64,000 bases of DNA from Candidatus Gallacutalibacter stercoravium (GCA_018716975.1 DVJE01000025.1:21097-85096); one strand, 5' to 3'; shown: positions 1 to 9,743, counted from the first letter of the stretch. Translations and numbers: made by a program. The notes: generated by a model from the letters alone, not told the origin.

Positions 1-2
1 TT

Positions 3-731
3 CTGACTTCCACCTTCAGCCAGAGCAGTGAAACCGAGCGGGGAATTCTGCCCATGCTGATCAACACCCTTTATATTGTGCTGATTACCCTGCTGATTGC
101 CACGCCGATTGGTATCTGCTCGGCGATCTATTTGACACAGTATGCCAAACAGGGCCGCTTGGTAAAAACCATTCGTTTTACCACAGAGGTGCTTTCCGGT
201 ATTCCTTCTATTATTTTCGGCTTGTTTGGTTATTCGGTGTTTTGCATTTTGTTCCGCCTAAATACCTCGATTTTGGCCGGGTGCCTCACCATGACCATTT
301 GCATCTTGCCTACGATTGTGCGCACCACAGAAGAATCCCTGCTGGCGGTTCCCTCCTCGTATAAAGAAGGGGCTATGGCGCTGGGCGCCGGCAAGCTGAG
401 AGTGGTGTTGGGCATTGTGTTGCCCTGCGCCATGCCGGGCGTGCTTACTTCGGTGATTCTTGCCATGGGCCGTATTGTAGGCGAATCGGCGGCGCTGCTG
501 TATACCGCGGGCCTTTCTTATTACATGCCCAAAGAGGGTGTGGAAGGCGCGATTCAGCACATCACCGAATCAGGCCGCACCTTAACGCTGCATCTGTATC
601 AGACCGCTATGGAGTCCACACGTCCGGATTCGTTTCAAATAGCTTTTGCCACAGCTGCCGTGCTGTTGGTACTGATTTTTGTGCTGAACCTGCTGGCTGC
701 GGCGATTTCTAAGGTGCTGAAAAAAGGATAA
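3..731 (+). CDS. pstA: Phosphate ABC transporter permease PstA (5' end outside window)
   Basis: Inner-membrane permease of the PstSCAB high-affinity phosphate importer. The frame is open from the window edge, so the N-terminus lies upstream; the internal Met at 54 is not the start because the residues before it (ERGILP) read like the usual PstA loop ahead of the transporter helices. Several hydrophobic helices are visible, and the cytoplasmic EAA-type loop appears as [13 protein letters not shown] followed by the conserved [28 protein letters not shown] block. pstB follows after about 60 bp and then phoU and a phoBR pair, the standard Pst-Pho order. The substrate is inferred from family and context. 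Confidence 0.95.
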   Translation: MTSTFSQSSETERGILPMLINTLYIVLITLLIATPIGICSAIYLTQYAKQGRLVKTIRFTTEVLSGIPSIIFGLFGYSVFCILFRLNTSILAGCLTMTICILPTIVRTTEESLLAVPSSYKEGAMALGAGKLRVVLGIVLPCAMPGVLTSVILAMGRIVGESAALLYTAGLSYYMPKEGVEGAIQHITESGRTLTLHLYQTAMESTRPDSFQIAFATAAVLLVLIFVLNLLAAAISKVLKKG

Positions 732-790
732 ACGGGGATTACAGGTATACCGGAACCGCTAGGGGCCGGATTGGAAAGGAGATACAGAAT

Positions 791-1609
791 ATGACCACCA
801 GTGCAACCGCTGTGAATGCTGACGCCGCTGTGCAAGCAAAAGGGCAGCCCGTGGGCACGGGTAAAGTATCGCTGCAGGAGCTTAACCTGTATTACGGCAG
901 CTTTCACGCGCTGAAAAATATTAATATGGAGATACCGGGTAACCAGGTAACCGCCTTTATCGGCCCTTCGGGCTGCGGAAAATCCACTTGTATCAAGAGC
1001 ATCAACCGTATGAATGATTTGGTGGATGGCTGCCGCATTACCGGAAAGATTTTAATTGACGGAGAGGACATTTACGATCCGCGCACCGATGTAACGCTGT
1101 TGCGCAAGCGCGCAGGCATGGTGTTTCAAAAGCCGAATCCCTTCCCGATGAGCATATATGACAACATCGCCTACGGTCCCCGCGTCCACGGGGTGAAGAA
1201 CCGTCAGGATCTTGATGAAATCGTGGAGCGATCTTTACAGGATGCGGCGCTTTGGGAAGAGGTAAAGGATCGCTTGAAAAAGTCGGCCCTGGGTTTATCG
1301 GGCGGTCAGCAACAGCGCCTTTGCATCGCCCGCGCTTTGGCGGTGGAACCGGACATTTTGCTGATGGACGAACCCACCAGCGCGTTGGACCCGATTTCTA
1401 CATTAAAAATAGAAGATCTCATGGAGGAACTAAAAGAACGGTACACGGTTATCATTGTGACCCACAATATGCAGCAAGCGGCCCGTATTGCCGATAAAAC
1501 CGCCTTTTTCCTGCTGGGAGAGATTGTGGAGTTTGATGACACGCAGGTGATGTTCAACAACCCCAATGATAAACGCACCGAGGAATACATCACCGGCCGT
1601 TTTGGATGA
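791..1609 (+). CDS. pstB: Phosphate ABC transporter ATP-binding protein PstB
   Basis: ATPase that drives PstCA. All ABC motifs are visible: Walker [10 protein letters not shown] near residue 58, Q-loop in [16 protein letters not shown] (typical of PstB), signature LSGGQQQRL, Walker [12 protein letters not shown] and the switch His in THNMQQA. At 272 aa it carries about 25 extra N-terminal residues compared with most PstB proteins. The ATG at 791 follows an AAAGGAG ribosome binding site. It sits in the operon between pstA and phoU. Confidence 0.97.
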   Translation: MTTSATAVNADAAVQAKGQPVGTGKVSLQELNLYYGSFHALKNINMEIPGNQVTAFIGPSGCGKSTCIKSINRMNDLVDGCRITGKILIDGEDIYDPRTDVTLLRKRAGMVFQKPNPFPMSIYDNIAYGPRVHGVKNRQDLDEIVERSLQDAALWEEVKDRLKKSALGLSGGQQQRLCIARALAVEPDILLMDEPTSALDPISTLKIEDLMEELKERYTVIIVTHNMQQAARIADKTAFFLLGEIVEFDDTQVMFNNPNDKRTEEYITGRFG

Positions 1610-1695
1610 TTTACGGAAAGCAAGGTCTTTCTTTTTTCAGCACGCCCAAGTATAATAGGGGTGGACAATAGCAGGACAATAGGAGGACAAGGGGA

Positions 1696-2367
1696 ATGCC
1701 CAGAAAATATTTTGATCAAAAGTTGGATGCTCTAAACCACGATATGACGGAGCTGGGTGCCGAGGTGGATGCGGTGATTGGCCGCACGCTGGAGGCATTG
1801 CGCACCTTGGACAGAGATTTGGCCCAACAAGTGGTAGAGGGTGACAGCCGCATCGACCAAGCGGAGCACCGGATTGAGCAGGTTTGCATGAACTTGTTGG
1901 CCTTGCAGCAGCCCATCGCCAGCGATCTGCGGGTTATCGCCTCGTGCTTAAAGATCATTACGGATATGGAGCGGGTGGCCGACCAATGCGCCGATATTTG
2001 CGATATCATCCTGGTGGGGGAATTGGGCAGCAACAGCCTGGGGGTTAACCATGTGCTGCAAATGATGGAAAGCGCCCGCAGCATGTTTGTGCGCGCTATG
2101 GAAGTGTTTAACAACCACAGCGTAGAGCAGGCGAAAAAGGTATGCAGCGACGACGACGAGGTTGACAGCCTGTTTTCTAAAATTATTTTGGAAGTGTGCG
2201 GCGCAATTACCAATAACCCGCAGTCGGTTATGCGGGAAGTGGATTTGATTTTTATCACCAAGTATATTGAGCGCATGGCGGATCACGCCACAAATATTGC
2301 CGAATGGGTGATATACAGGGAGACCGGCGTGCATCCTGATTTGAACAGCGGCCTGAGCGCGCTGTAA
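1696..2367 (+). CDS. phoU: Phosphate transport system regulator PhoU
   Basis: Negative regulator linking the Pst transporter to the PhoR kinase. The 223-residue protein is all-helical in appearance, with the two related three-helix PhoU repeats; each has the acidic/metal-contact pattern (for example DMERVADQCADI near residue 95 and KYIERMADHATNIAEW near residue 195). The length is typical. The ATG follows GGAGGACAAGGGGA. The 86 bp upstream contains a TATAAT hexamer at 1651 and three short GGACAA repeats, so a separate promoter is possible but unproven. Confidence 0.95.
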   Translation: MPRKYFDQKLDALNHDMTELGAEVDAVIGRTLEALRTLDRDLAQQVVEGDSRIDQAEHRIEQVCMNLLALQQPIASDLRVIASCLKIITDMERVADQCADICDIILVGELGSNSLGVNHVLQMMESARSMFVRAMEVFNNHSVEQAKKVCSDDDEVDSLFSKIILEVCGAITNNPQSVMREVDLIFITKYIERMADHATNIAEWVIYRETGVHPDLNSGLSAL

Positions 2368-2415
2368 GGCGAAGGGATAAAGCTGCAAAATATATGATAG
2401 AAAGGCCGAAGAAAA

Positions 2416-3123
2416 ATGGCTGCTATGGTTTATATTGCGGATGACGAACCCAATATCCGCAAGCTGGCGGCGTTGGCGTTAAAGGATTCCGGTTTTGAAA
2501 CCCAGGAATTTGCCGACGGGGCATCTTTGCTGGCAGCAGTGCGCCACCGGGTGCCAGACGCCATTGTGCTGGATTGGATGATGCCGCCGCCCGACGGGCT
2601 TGCAGTATGCGCCAAGCTGCGTTCCGACGAGGCGACCCGGCCGGTTCCCGTGCTGATGCTCACTGCCCGGTCTGAAGAGGTGGATAGGGTGCTGGGCCTG
2701 GAATTGGGGGCGGACGATTATATTACAAAACCCTTTAGCGTTAAAGAACTGTGTGCCCGGGTGCGCGCAGTGATACGCCGCAAGGAGTATTTGTCTGCAA
2801 GCGGAGACGAAATTTTGAGGAGCGGCGGGCTGACGGTGGATGTGGCGCGCCGCACAGTGACCAAAAATGGAGAACCGGTGGAGCTGACCATGAAGGAATT
2901 TGACTTGCTCACCATGCTGATGCGCAACAGCGGGCGGGTTTTAACCCGAGACGCTTTGCTTGACAAGGTGTGGGGCGTGGAATATTATGGAGACGCTCGC
3001 ACGGTGGACGTACATGTGCGCTATTTGCGCCAAAAAATAGAGGATGAGCCGGAAAAACCACGCTATGTACAGACAGTGCGCGGAGTGGGATACCGCTTTG
3101 CCTCTGAAGACGGCGCCCATTGA
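2416..3123 (+). CDS. PhoB/PhoP-type response regulator (OmpR family)
   Basis: DNA-binding response regulator, probably for the Pho regulon because it lies directly between phoU and a PhoR-like kinase. The receiver domain (about 1-120) shows the acidic pair in IADDEPNIR, the phospho-acceptor Asp in IVLDWMMPP, and the Lys of YITKPFSV. The C-terminal winged helix (about 135-232) ends with the conserved VRGVGYRF turn. At 235 aa it has the usual length. I call it PhoB/PhoP-type rather than giving a symbol because Firmicutes names vary. Confidence 0.93.
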   Translation: MAAMVYIADDEPNIRKLAALALKDSGFETQEFADGASLLAAVRHRVPDAIVLDWMMPPPDGLAVCAKLRSDEATRPVPVLMLTARSEEVDRVLGLELGADDYITKPFSVKELCARVRAVIRRKEYLSASGDEILRSGGLTVDVARRTVTKNGEPVELTMKEFDLLTMLMRNSGRVLTRDALLDKVWGVEYYGDARTVDVHVRYLRQKIEDEPEKPRYVQTVRGVGYRFASEDGAH

Positions 3124-3186
3124 TGGGCGCCTTTTGTATTAGGCCCGGGAAGCTGCCGGGGCATTTTCGCGTGCGGAGGTGAAGAA

Positions 3187-4986
3187 ATGCGCAAACGGAT
3201 AACGCTGGTTAGCATAGGGGTGGTGACCGTTGCGCTGGTGGTATCTTTTTTGTTGGCTATGCCCTTGGTGGAAAGTCTGTACCGGGAAGAATTCAGTAAA
3301 CGGATGGATACCCTGCTGACGCTTATGGCGTCGGATTTGGCTTCTATTCGGGAGGATCCACAGGAGTTTGCCCAACAGGAAAGCGAAATGTTGCTAGAGG
3401 CTGGGCAAGATGTGCGGGTGACTATTATTGGCCAAGACGGAACGGTGTTGGGAGAAGCGCAGGCCAAAGTGGATACCCCGCAGATTGAGGAGAACCACTT
3501 GCAGCGCCCTGAGGTGCAGCAGGCCCGGCAGGGCGGTATTGGCTATGATATCCGCGTCAGTGATTCTGTGGGGATTCGTTATTATTATGCGGCTTCTTAT
3601 GCGCAATGGGATGGCGGCGGGTTGTACATACGTGCAGCCATGCCGATGGATGAGCTGGATGAGGTTCTGGCCAGTATGCGGGTTTGTATGTTGGTGGGCG
3701 TACTGGTGGGGGCAGCGGTGGCGCTGGTGTTTTCTATGCTGGCTTCCCGCGGATTGAGCCAGCCGTTGACCTTGTTGACAGAAGCGGCACGCCATATCGC
3801 CGACGGTGACCTGGGCAGCCGTGTGGATGAGGGCGGCGCCGATGAAATTGGGGAACTGGCGCAGGCGTTTAATCAGATGGTGGATACCACACAAAAGGCC
3901 ATCGGTGAAATGGATAGTGAACGCCGCTTGCTGGAAGGCGTTTTACAAGGAATGGACGACGGAGTGTTGGCAGTGGATAGCGACGGAGGCGTTCTGGTGT
4001 TTAACGAACGCGCCAAGGAGCTATTGGATACGCCCGATTTGCAAGAGGGAGGACGCCTGGAGGGCAGCCTGGCCTTGACCCAACTGGGCGGCCTAATTGC
4101 TCAAGCCCGGGACGAAGACGGCGTGGTGCACGGGGAGATCAATATGGTATCCCCCAGCCGGGAGCTGACGGTATATGCCGCTCCGCTGAATGCGGGGGAG
4201 ATTAGCGAAGGCGCTTTGGCCGTGGTGGCAGATGTGACTGAAATGCGCCGCTTGCAGCGGCTGCGCAGCGAATTTGTGGCAAATGTGACTCATGAGTTAA
4301 AAACGCCCTTGACCTCGATTCGCGGTTTTATCGAGCTGTTGAAGTCCGGTGACCGGGATGAAGAAACCAGAAAGTATTTCTATGACGTGTTGGATATTGA
4401 AGCGGAGCGGTTACAGCATTTAATAGAAGATATGCTGGTTCTCTCGCGCATTGAAAACGCAAAAGGGGACGATTCGGCGATTCAATGCGATTTACGGCGA
4501 GAGCTTTTGCAAACCGTGCATAGGTTGGAGCCGGAGGCAGACAAGCAAAAAGTTACGTTGGAGACCGGACGTATGGACGAAGGCTTGCTGGTTAACTGCA
4601 CGCCGATGCGCTTGCAGCAGATGTTTGGCAACTTGGTGGAAAATGCCATAAAGTACAATAAACCTGGCGGAAAGGTGACGGTAACGGCCCAAGGACAAAA
4701 AGGAATGGCGGTAGTTCGCGTGAAGGATACCGGTATTGGCATTGCGCCGGAGCACCTAGGCCGTGTATTTGAACGTTTTTACCGGGTGGATTCCAGCCGT
4801 TCCCGCGAGATTGGAGGAACGGGGCTGGGCTTATCTATTGTGAAGCATCTGGCGGGCTTGTACGGCGGAGACGTAAGCGTAGAAAGCATTGTTGGGCGCG
4901 GCAGTACCTTCACGGTGCGCCTCCCACTCCTGCTGACTGCACGGCCAGAGGGGCAAGAGGGCCCGTTGAAGGATAAAGCGGAATAA
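3187..4986 (+). CDS. PhoR-type sensor histidine kinase
   Basis: Membrane histidine kinase, likely partner of the preceding response regulator. Order: TM helix (about 7-28), extracytoplasmic domain, second TM helix (about 160-182), HAMP (about 183-235), PAS domain (about 245-350), HisKA with FVANVTHELKTPLTSIRGF (phospho-His), then HATPase with N box NLVENAIKYN, G1 DTGIGIAPEH and G2 GGTGLGLSIVKH. At 599 aa it matches Bacillus-type PhoR. The gene starts 63 bp after the regulator and ends before a strong terminator. Confidence 0.93.
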   Translation: MRKRITLVSIGVVTVALVVSFLLAMPLVESLYREEFSKRMDTLLTLMASDLASIREDPQEFAQQESEMLLEAGQDVRVTIIGQDGTVLGEAQAKVDTPQIEENHLQRPEVQQARQGGIGYDIRVSDSVGIRYYYAASYAQWDGGGLYIRAAMPMDELDEVLASMRVCMLVGVLVGAAVALVFSMLASRGLSQPLTLLTEAARHIADGDLGSRVDEGGADEIGELAQAFNQMVDTTQKAIGEMDSERRLLEGVLQGMDDGVLAVDSDGGVLVFNERAKELLDTPDLQEGGRLEGSLALTQLGGLIAQARDEDGVVHGEINMVSPSRELTVYAAPLNAGEISEGALAVVADVTEMRRLQRLRSEFVANVTHELKTPLTSIRGFIELLKSGDRDEETRKYFYDVLDIEAERLQHLIEDMLVLSRIENAKGDDSAIQCDLRRELLQTVHRLEPEADKQKVTLETGRMDEGLLVNCTPMRLQQMFGNLVENAIKYNKPGGKVTVTAQGQKGMAVVRVKDTGIGIAPEHLGRVFERFYRVDSSRSREIGGTGLGLSIVKHLAGLYGGDVSVESIVGRGSTFTVRLPLLLTARPEGQEGPLKDKAE

Positions 4987-4998
4987 CAAAGGCTAGCC

Positions 4999-5034
4999 GG
5001 ACGTATGCTGCTATTGCATACGTCCATGTTTTTA
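4999..5034 (+). terminator. Terminator after the phosphate operon
   Basis: A perfect 10-bp stem, GGACGTATGC (4999-5008) with GCATACGTCC (5016-5025), and a 7-nt loop, followed by ATGTTTTTA. It lies 13 bp after the phoR-type stop codon and probably ends the pst-pho transcript. Confidence 0.85.
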
Positions 5035-5331
5035 TCTAAGGGCAATTATCGGGAGGCGGGGATAAAAAGACATTGGTTCCAGGATCGCCCCAGCGCGCGA
5101 ATGGCAAGCGACAACCAGCAGAAAGAAGGCCTTACGGTGATTCATTTTGGATGTAGGGCGAATAGCGCAAAGCCAAAATTGATATATGTTTCAAAATAGG
5201 CCGGTAAAGTGCTCTTGCAGGGTTTGGCATGTATTTATTGCAGGTTTGGTTGATGAGAATTGAGAATTTATGTGAGGTATTTTGTTGAAATTAGCCGAGA
5301 TGCGAATGCTTGAGAGAGCGGCGGCTTAATA
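5035..5331. other. Intergenic region without a recognised gene
   Basis: About 300 bp between the Pho operon terminator and the next promoter. The short open frames here lack ribosome binding sites and family-like sequence. I see no convincing RNA or repeat. Confidence 0.5.
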
Positions 5332-5360
5332 TGGACAGAAAATGCCCGGTATGTTATACT
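5332..5360 (+). promoter_or_regulatory. Sigma-A-type promoter for the phosphatase-like gene
   Basis: TGGACA at 5332-5337 and TATACT at 5355-5360 with a 17-bp spacer, about 50 bp ahead of the start codon at 5412. No clear Pho box was recognised by eye. Confidence 0.6.
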
Positions 5361-5411
5361 AACCCGAAAGACGGCTTTTTTATTATTTTTGATGGGCGAG
5401 GAGGGTGAACG

Positions 5412-6254
5412 ATGACGCAGGAAGATCAGAAAGCGATGAAAACAGTTGGCTGTATTACGAACTTGGCAGCGGCCGTTGCCCATATTATGGGGATTGCCCC
5501 GCCCTTGCAAGCCCAGGAGCCGTTAACAGCGCTAGAGGAGGCTGCGCCGTTTGGTGGGCACTGTGCCCAGCGTGTGCTGTTGTATCATCCCGACGCCGTA
5601 GCCTTGTGGCTTTACCAGCGCTATCCGCAGATGCTTTCTGCAGTATCCGATCGGGCAAAGTTTTTTGCGCCGCTTCGCTCGGTGTTGCCGCCGGTAACGC
5701 CTGTGTGCTTTTCTTCTATGTATACTGGTGCGGCGCCGCAGGTGCACGGCGTGACCACATACACAAAACCGGTGGTGCAAACCGACACGCTGTTTGACGT
5801 GCTGCTGCGGGCGGGGAAGAAGCCGGCCATTGTATCTACGCAAAACGACAGCATGTCGTTGTTGTTTTTACAAAGAGATATGGACTATATCATTTGCCCC
5901 ACAGTGGAGGAGTGCAATGAAAAAGCACAGGATTTGATACGGCGGGATGAGCACGATTTTATCGCAGTGTACAACGGGGATTATGACGCGGCCATGCATC
6001 GGTATTCCCCCGAGGGGGCCGAAGCTTTGCAGGCCCTGGCAGCAAACGCGCGTGCTTTTGCCGCCCTTTGGGATACGGCAGTGCAGGTGTGGCGTGGCCG
6101 CCGGGCTATGGTGGGATTTTGTACCGATCACGGCTGCCATGAAATAGACGGCGGCTTGGGGAGCCACGGGTTGGATATGCCGCAAGATATGGAGATAGCC
6201 CATTTTTACGGTTTTCTGCCAGAGAATGGGAACAGCTGTAGTGATACATGGTAA
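5412..6254 (+). CDS. Alkaline phosphatase superfamily protein (phosphodiesterase/nucleotide pyrophosphatase-like)
   Basis: Predicted metal-dependent phosphoester or sulfoester hydrolase. The fold markers of the superfamily can be followed: an early Asp in LLYHPDAVALW, the nucleophile region PPVTPVCFSSMYTGAAP (Thr likely nucleophile), DYDAAMHRYSPEG, and the metal-binding pair CTDHG followed by GSHG near the C-terminus. At 280 aa it is shorter than most nucleotide pyrophosphatases and has no signal peptide or membrane segment, so it is probably cytoplasmic. It follows the pst-pho operon but has its own promoter. Substrate unknown. Confidence 0.7.
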   Translation: MTQEDQKAMKTVGCITNLAAAVAHIMGIAPPLQAQEPLTALEEAAPFGGHCAQRVLLYHPDAVALWLYQRYPQMLSAVSDRAKFFAPLRSVLPPVTPVCFSSMYTGAAPQVHGVTTYTKPVVQTDTLFDVLLRAGKKPAIVSTQNDSMSLLFLQRDMDYIICPTVEECNEKAQDLIRRDEHDFIAVYNGDYDAAMHRYSPEGAEALQALAANARAFAALWDTAVQVWRGRRAMVGFCTDHGCHEIDGGLGSHGLDMPQDMEIAHFYGFLPENGNSCSDTW

Positions 6255-6300
6255 TTCCTGAGAACGAGAAACATAGCAAAGGCAAAAAAGGAGGGCGGCT

Positions 6301-7011
6301 TTGAAGGGTTTAAAAATGGAGAAAATTTATCAGGTGGAGCGGGGCGGTTCTGTTAACGGAAGGCAGAAGGAAGAATCCTTTGCCAAAGGGCTTAACTTTT
6401 ATAAATTGTTTTGGGTGTTTTTTATTGGCAGTATCATTGGCGTAATTGTGGAAACACTATTTTGCCTGGCGACCCAGTTTCGGATAGAAAGCAGGAAAGG
6501 GCTATTGTATGGTCCGTTTAACCCGGTGTATGGCTTTGGGGCGGTGGTGATGACCGTATGCCTGCACTGGCTGGAGAAAAAGCGGGATTTATGGATCTTT
6601 TTGGGCGGCATGGTGCTGGGCGGCGGATTTGAATATTTGTGCAGCTTAGTGCAAGAGTTGGTGTTCGGCACAGTATCTTGGGACTATACAGGCAGCCCTT
6701 TTAGCTTTGGGGGGCGCACTAGTTTGATGTATTGCTTCTTTTGGGGAATATTGGGATTGCTTTGGGTGAAGGAGCTATATCCGCGCATGTCCAGGCTCAT
6801 TGAACGGATCCCAAATCATGTGGGCAAAACGCTTACCTGGGTGTGTGTTCTGTTAATGGTGATAGATATTGCGCTATCAGGCATGGCAGTATCTCGCTAC
6901 TCTGCCCGGCAGGAGGGAATACCGGCTGAAACCAATGTGCAAGAATGGATTGATAGGTACTACCCGGATGATTTGATGCAGGTGATTTACCCGAATATGA
7001 TTAAAAAATAA
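6301..7011 (+). CDS. CmpB/YmaB-family membrane protein (putative ABC transporter permease)
   Basis: Integral membrane protein with about five hydrophobic segments and the pattern GPFNPVYGFGAV ... GGGFEYLCSLVQELVFGTVSWDYTG that I associate with the CmpB family (PF06541), which is named as a putative ABC permease without firm evidence. The start is a TTG at 6301, chosen because AAGGAGGG lies 7 bp upstream; an ATG at 6316 is possible. About 46 bp separates it from the phosphatase-like gene, so the two are probably co-transcribed. Function unknown. Confidence 0.7.
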   Translation: MKGLKMEKIYQVERGGSVNGRQKEESFAKGLNFYKLFWVFFIGSIIGVIVETLFCLATQFRIESRKGLLYGPFNPVYGFGAVVMTVCLHWLEKKRDLWIFLGGMVLGGGFEYLCSLVQELVFGTVSWDYTGSPFSFGGRTSLMYCFFWGILGLLWVKELYPRMSRLIERIPNHVGKTLTWVCVLLMVIDIALSGMAVSRYSARQEGIPAETNVQEWIDRYYPDDLMQVIYPNMIKK

Positions 7012-7057
7012 AAAAACAACGATTCATTTTGCAGCCATCGCCCAGGCGCTTCGCACA

Positions 7058-7086
7058 TTGACTTGACAAGGTTGCGAGGGTATAAT
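7058..7086 (+). promoter_or_regulatory. Sigma-A-type promoter for mrp
   Basis: TTGACT at 7058-7063 and TATAAT at 7081-7086 with a 17-bp spacer, about 47 bp upstream of the mrp start codon. Confidence 0.75.
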
Positions 7087-7132
7087 GAGGGATGCGGACT
7101 GTTATTGGTAAAAAGGATAAGGAGATGGAAAA

Positions 7133-7969
7133 ATGAGCGATTGCAGCCATAATTGCGAATCCTGCGGAGAGAATTGCCCCTCCCGCCAGGGCGGTATCCC
7201 CAAAGAACAGCTCAACGCGGCCAGCCGGGTAAAACGGGTAATCGGTGTGGTGAGCGGCAAGGGCGGCGTGGGTAAATCCTTGGTGACGTCGCTGTTGGCC
7301 ACAACTTTTCAACGCCGCGGTTGCCATGCAGCTATTTTGGACGCCGATGTAACGGGGCCTTCTATCCCCAAGGCGTTCGGTATTACAGAAAAGGCCATGG
7401 GCAGTGATTTTGGCATATTGCCAGCGCGCAGCAAAACCGGGATTGACATTATGTCGGTAAATCTGTTATTGCCCAACGAGACCGATCCGGTGGTTTGGCG
7501 CGGCCCCATCATCGCGGGAACAGTAAAGCAATTTTGGACCGACGTGGTGTGGAAAGATGTGGACTACCTATTTGTGGATATGCCTCCCGGAACGGGCGAC
7601 GTGCCGCTGACGGTGTTTCAATCCTTGCCGGTGGACGGCATTGTGGTGGTAACCTCCCCACAGGAGCTGGTTTCGATGATCGTGGCGAAAGCGGTGAAGA
7701 TGGCTCAGATGATGAACATCCCTATTTTGGGCATTGTAGAGAATATGAGCTATTTTCAATGCCCCGACTGCGGCAAAAAGTACGCCATTTTCGGCGAGAG
7801 CCACATCGAGGAGATCGCGAAAGAGCAGGGACTCAAGGTGTTGGGTAAACTGCCCATTGACCCCGGTTTGGCAAAGGCCTGCGACAGCGGTGTAATCGAG
7901 CTGTTTGAGGGCGATTGGCTGGAGCAAGCAGCGGATGACATTGAAAAGGCGCTGCCCGCAAACGATTAA
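7133..7969 (+). CDS. mrp: Mrp/NBP35-family Fe-S cluster carrier ATPase
   Basis: P-loop ATPase that carries and transfers Fe-S clusters. The deviant Walker A GKGGVGKS occurs near residue 43, with the Mrp signature DADVTGPSIPKAFG, Walker B DMPPGTGD and a C-terminal CPDCGKKY pair for a bridging cluster. The N-terminus has extra cysteines (CSHNCESCGENC), as in NBP35-like proteins that hold an N-terminal cluster. Length (278 aa) fits. It has its own promoter and a terminator, so it appears monocistronic. Confidence 0.93.
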   Translation: MSDCSHNCESCGENCPSRQGGIPKEQLNAASRVKRVIGVVSGKGGVGKSLVTSLLATTFQRRGCHAAILDADVTGPSIPKAFGITEKAMGSDFGILPARSKTGIDIMSVNLLLPNETDPVVWRGPIIAGTVKQFWTDVVWKDVDYLFVDMPPGTGDVPLTVFQSLPVDGIVVVTSPQELVSMIVAKAVKMAQMMNIPILGIVENMSYFQCPDCGKKYAIFGESHIEEIAKEQGLKVLGKLPIDPGLAKACDSGVIELFEGDWLEQAADDIEKALPAND

Positions 7970-7997
7970 AGAGTGCCACAGGAATTGAGTGGAATTT

Positions 7998-8034
7998 AAA
8001 AACGCAGGGCTGATTTGGCGGCCCTGCGTTTTTT
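7998..8034 (+). terminator. Terminator after mrp
   Basis: AAACGCAGGGC pairs with GCCCTGCGTTT around a 10-nt loop and is followed by a T-run, 30 bp after the mrp stop codon. Confidence 0.9.
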
Positions 8035-8299
8035 GCTGCTATTTTTTATTAACAACATAATAAATGCTCGATTGGAACGCGCACAGCATTTGCTCTATAT
8101 GCGCCAGGTAAGATTTTAAACCATATCACGCGCAGTGAAGCAAGTTTTTTGGAGAGAAAACGGGAAATCTTTCGATACAACGTCTTTATAGCTGTAAGGG
8201 GGGCAAGCATCTATTCTATAGAAACAGGGCACCCAATTGTGAATTGGAAACATGCAAAGTGCGACATGGATGAAACCGGTGCGCACCGGCACTGAATAC

Positions 8300-8345
8300 A
8301 ACACCCTACTTGTTAAGCGGTATACACGCCAACAAGTAGGGTGTT
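8300..8345. repeat. 15-bp perfect inverted repeat
   Basis: AACACCCTACTTGTT (8300-8314) and its exact complement (8331-8345) enclose 16 nt that can pair further (GCG/CGC). It lies in the 436-bp gap between convergent mrp and the MATE gene. There is no T-run on either side, so it is not a classical terminator. The rest of the gap shows nothing I recognise. Confidence 0.8.
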
Positions 8346-8405
8346 ATACAATCATTGAGAAATGCTCCTTTTGTACAGCCCCTTTGTTGGCAACCGCCGG
8401 GCTGT

Positions 8406-9743
8406 TTAGTAACCGTATTGCTTTACGTGCTTTATCACTTTGAAGTAGGCCGGAATGAGGAAGCAATCCGCCATGATCCAAGCAATGGGACCGGCGAAAC
8501 AGGCGGCGGTGAAGCCGAAAGCTGGCACTAGGAACAAGCCGGTGGCACCCCGGGCTACCATTTCAAATACCCCGGCAAACATGGCCAGTTTGCTATAGCC
8601 CATGCCTTGGATGAGCAGGCGGAACACATTGACCGCGGTAAGGGGAATAAAGAACGCCGCGCTGATGAGCAGATATTGATAGGACTGGTTGATAATGGCG
8701 GTTTCACTGGCATCCACAAACAACAGCGTGAGAGGTTTGCCTAAAAAGAATAGGATGATAAAAGCGGCTATTGAATACACAGTGCCCACAATCATGCAGG
8801 ACTTTAGGCCTTGCCCGATCCGCTTGGGTTTATTGGCGCCGATGTTTTGCCCGCCATAGGTGGAGATAGCGACCCCCAAAGCGTCGTAGGCGCAGCTAAA
8901 AAACATATAGATTTTGCTGGCCGTGGTGACGGAGGCCACAGCTATGGAGCCAAGACCGTTCACCGAGGCTTGTAGAAGAATGCTGCCAATGGCGGTGATG
9001 GAGGTTTGCAGGCCCATGGGGAGGCCCATACCCAGCAGGGTGCGTATGTAACATAATTTGGGTGTTAGGTCTTCTTTGCTGATATGAAGTAAAGGGAATT
9101 TCTTCCAAATAAACAGCAGGCAAAAAAGCCCCGACAGCCCCTGAGAAATGATGGTAGCCCATGCTGCCCCAGCCACCCCCATAGGGATAACCAAAATGAG
9201 AAAGAGATCGAGGCCGATATTGAGAATAGAGGCTATAACCAGGAAAATAACAGGTGTTTTACTATCCCCCAAGGCTCGCAAGAGACTGGCTAGGGTATTG
9301 TACAGCATAGTGGCAGGGATGCCCACCAGGATGGGAAACAGATAGTTGTAAGCGTCATCAATAATATCCGCCGGGGTGGACATGAGCTGTAGGATAGGCC
9401 TGCATAAAACGGCGGTTACAACCGCAAACACCAGAGAGATTCCGGCGGCCAACCAAACGATATTGCCCACAAATTTTTTGAGTTCCACAATGTTTTTAGA
9501 ACCGAAGCGTTGTGATACCGGAATGGCAAATCCCGAACAGACGCCGATACAAAACCCCAAAATCAAAAATGTAATGGAACCGGTGGAGCCCACCGCAGCC
9601 AGGGGGCCGGTGCCTAGGAATTTTCCTACAATGATGGTGTCTACCATAGAGTAAAACTGCTGAAACAGGTTGCCGAAGAAGAGCGGTACCACGAAGCTTA
9701 GCAGCAATTTCATAGGCGACCCCACTGTCATATCCTTGGTCAT
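8406..9743 (-). CDS. MATE family efflux transporter
   Basis: Twelve-helix cation-coupled multidrug/toxin exporter. The N-terminus MTKDMTVGSPMKLLLSFVVPLFFGNLFQQFYSMVDTIIVGKFLG is typical of the Firmicutes DinF/NorM-like MATE branch, and the internal duplication is visible (second-half GLPMGLQTSITAIGSILLQ). Length 445 aa is standard. ATG at 9743 follows GAGGTGA. Substrate cannot be told from sequence. Confidence 0.93.
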   Translation of the reverse strand: MTKDMTVGSPMKLLLSFVVPLFFGNLFQQFYSMVDTIIVGKFLGTGPLAAVGSTGSITFLILGFCIGVCSGFAIPVSQRFGSKNIVELKKFVGNIVWLAAGISLVFAVVTAVLCRPILQLMSTPADIIDDAYNYLFPILVGIPATMLYNTLASLLRALGDSKTPVIFLVIASILNIGLDLFLILVIPMGVAGAAWATIISQGLSGLFCLLFIWKKFPLLHISKEDLTPKLCYIRTLLGMGLPMGLQTSITAIGSILLQASVNGLGSIAVASVTTASKIYMFFSCAYDALGVAISTYGGQNIGANKPKRIGQGLKSCMIVGTVYSIAAFIILFFLGKPLTLLFVDASETAIINQSYQYLLISAAFFIPLTAVNVFRLLIQGMGYSKLAMFAGVFEMVARGATGLFLVPAFGFTAACFAGPIAWIMADCFLIPAYFKVIKHVKQYGY

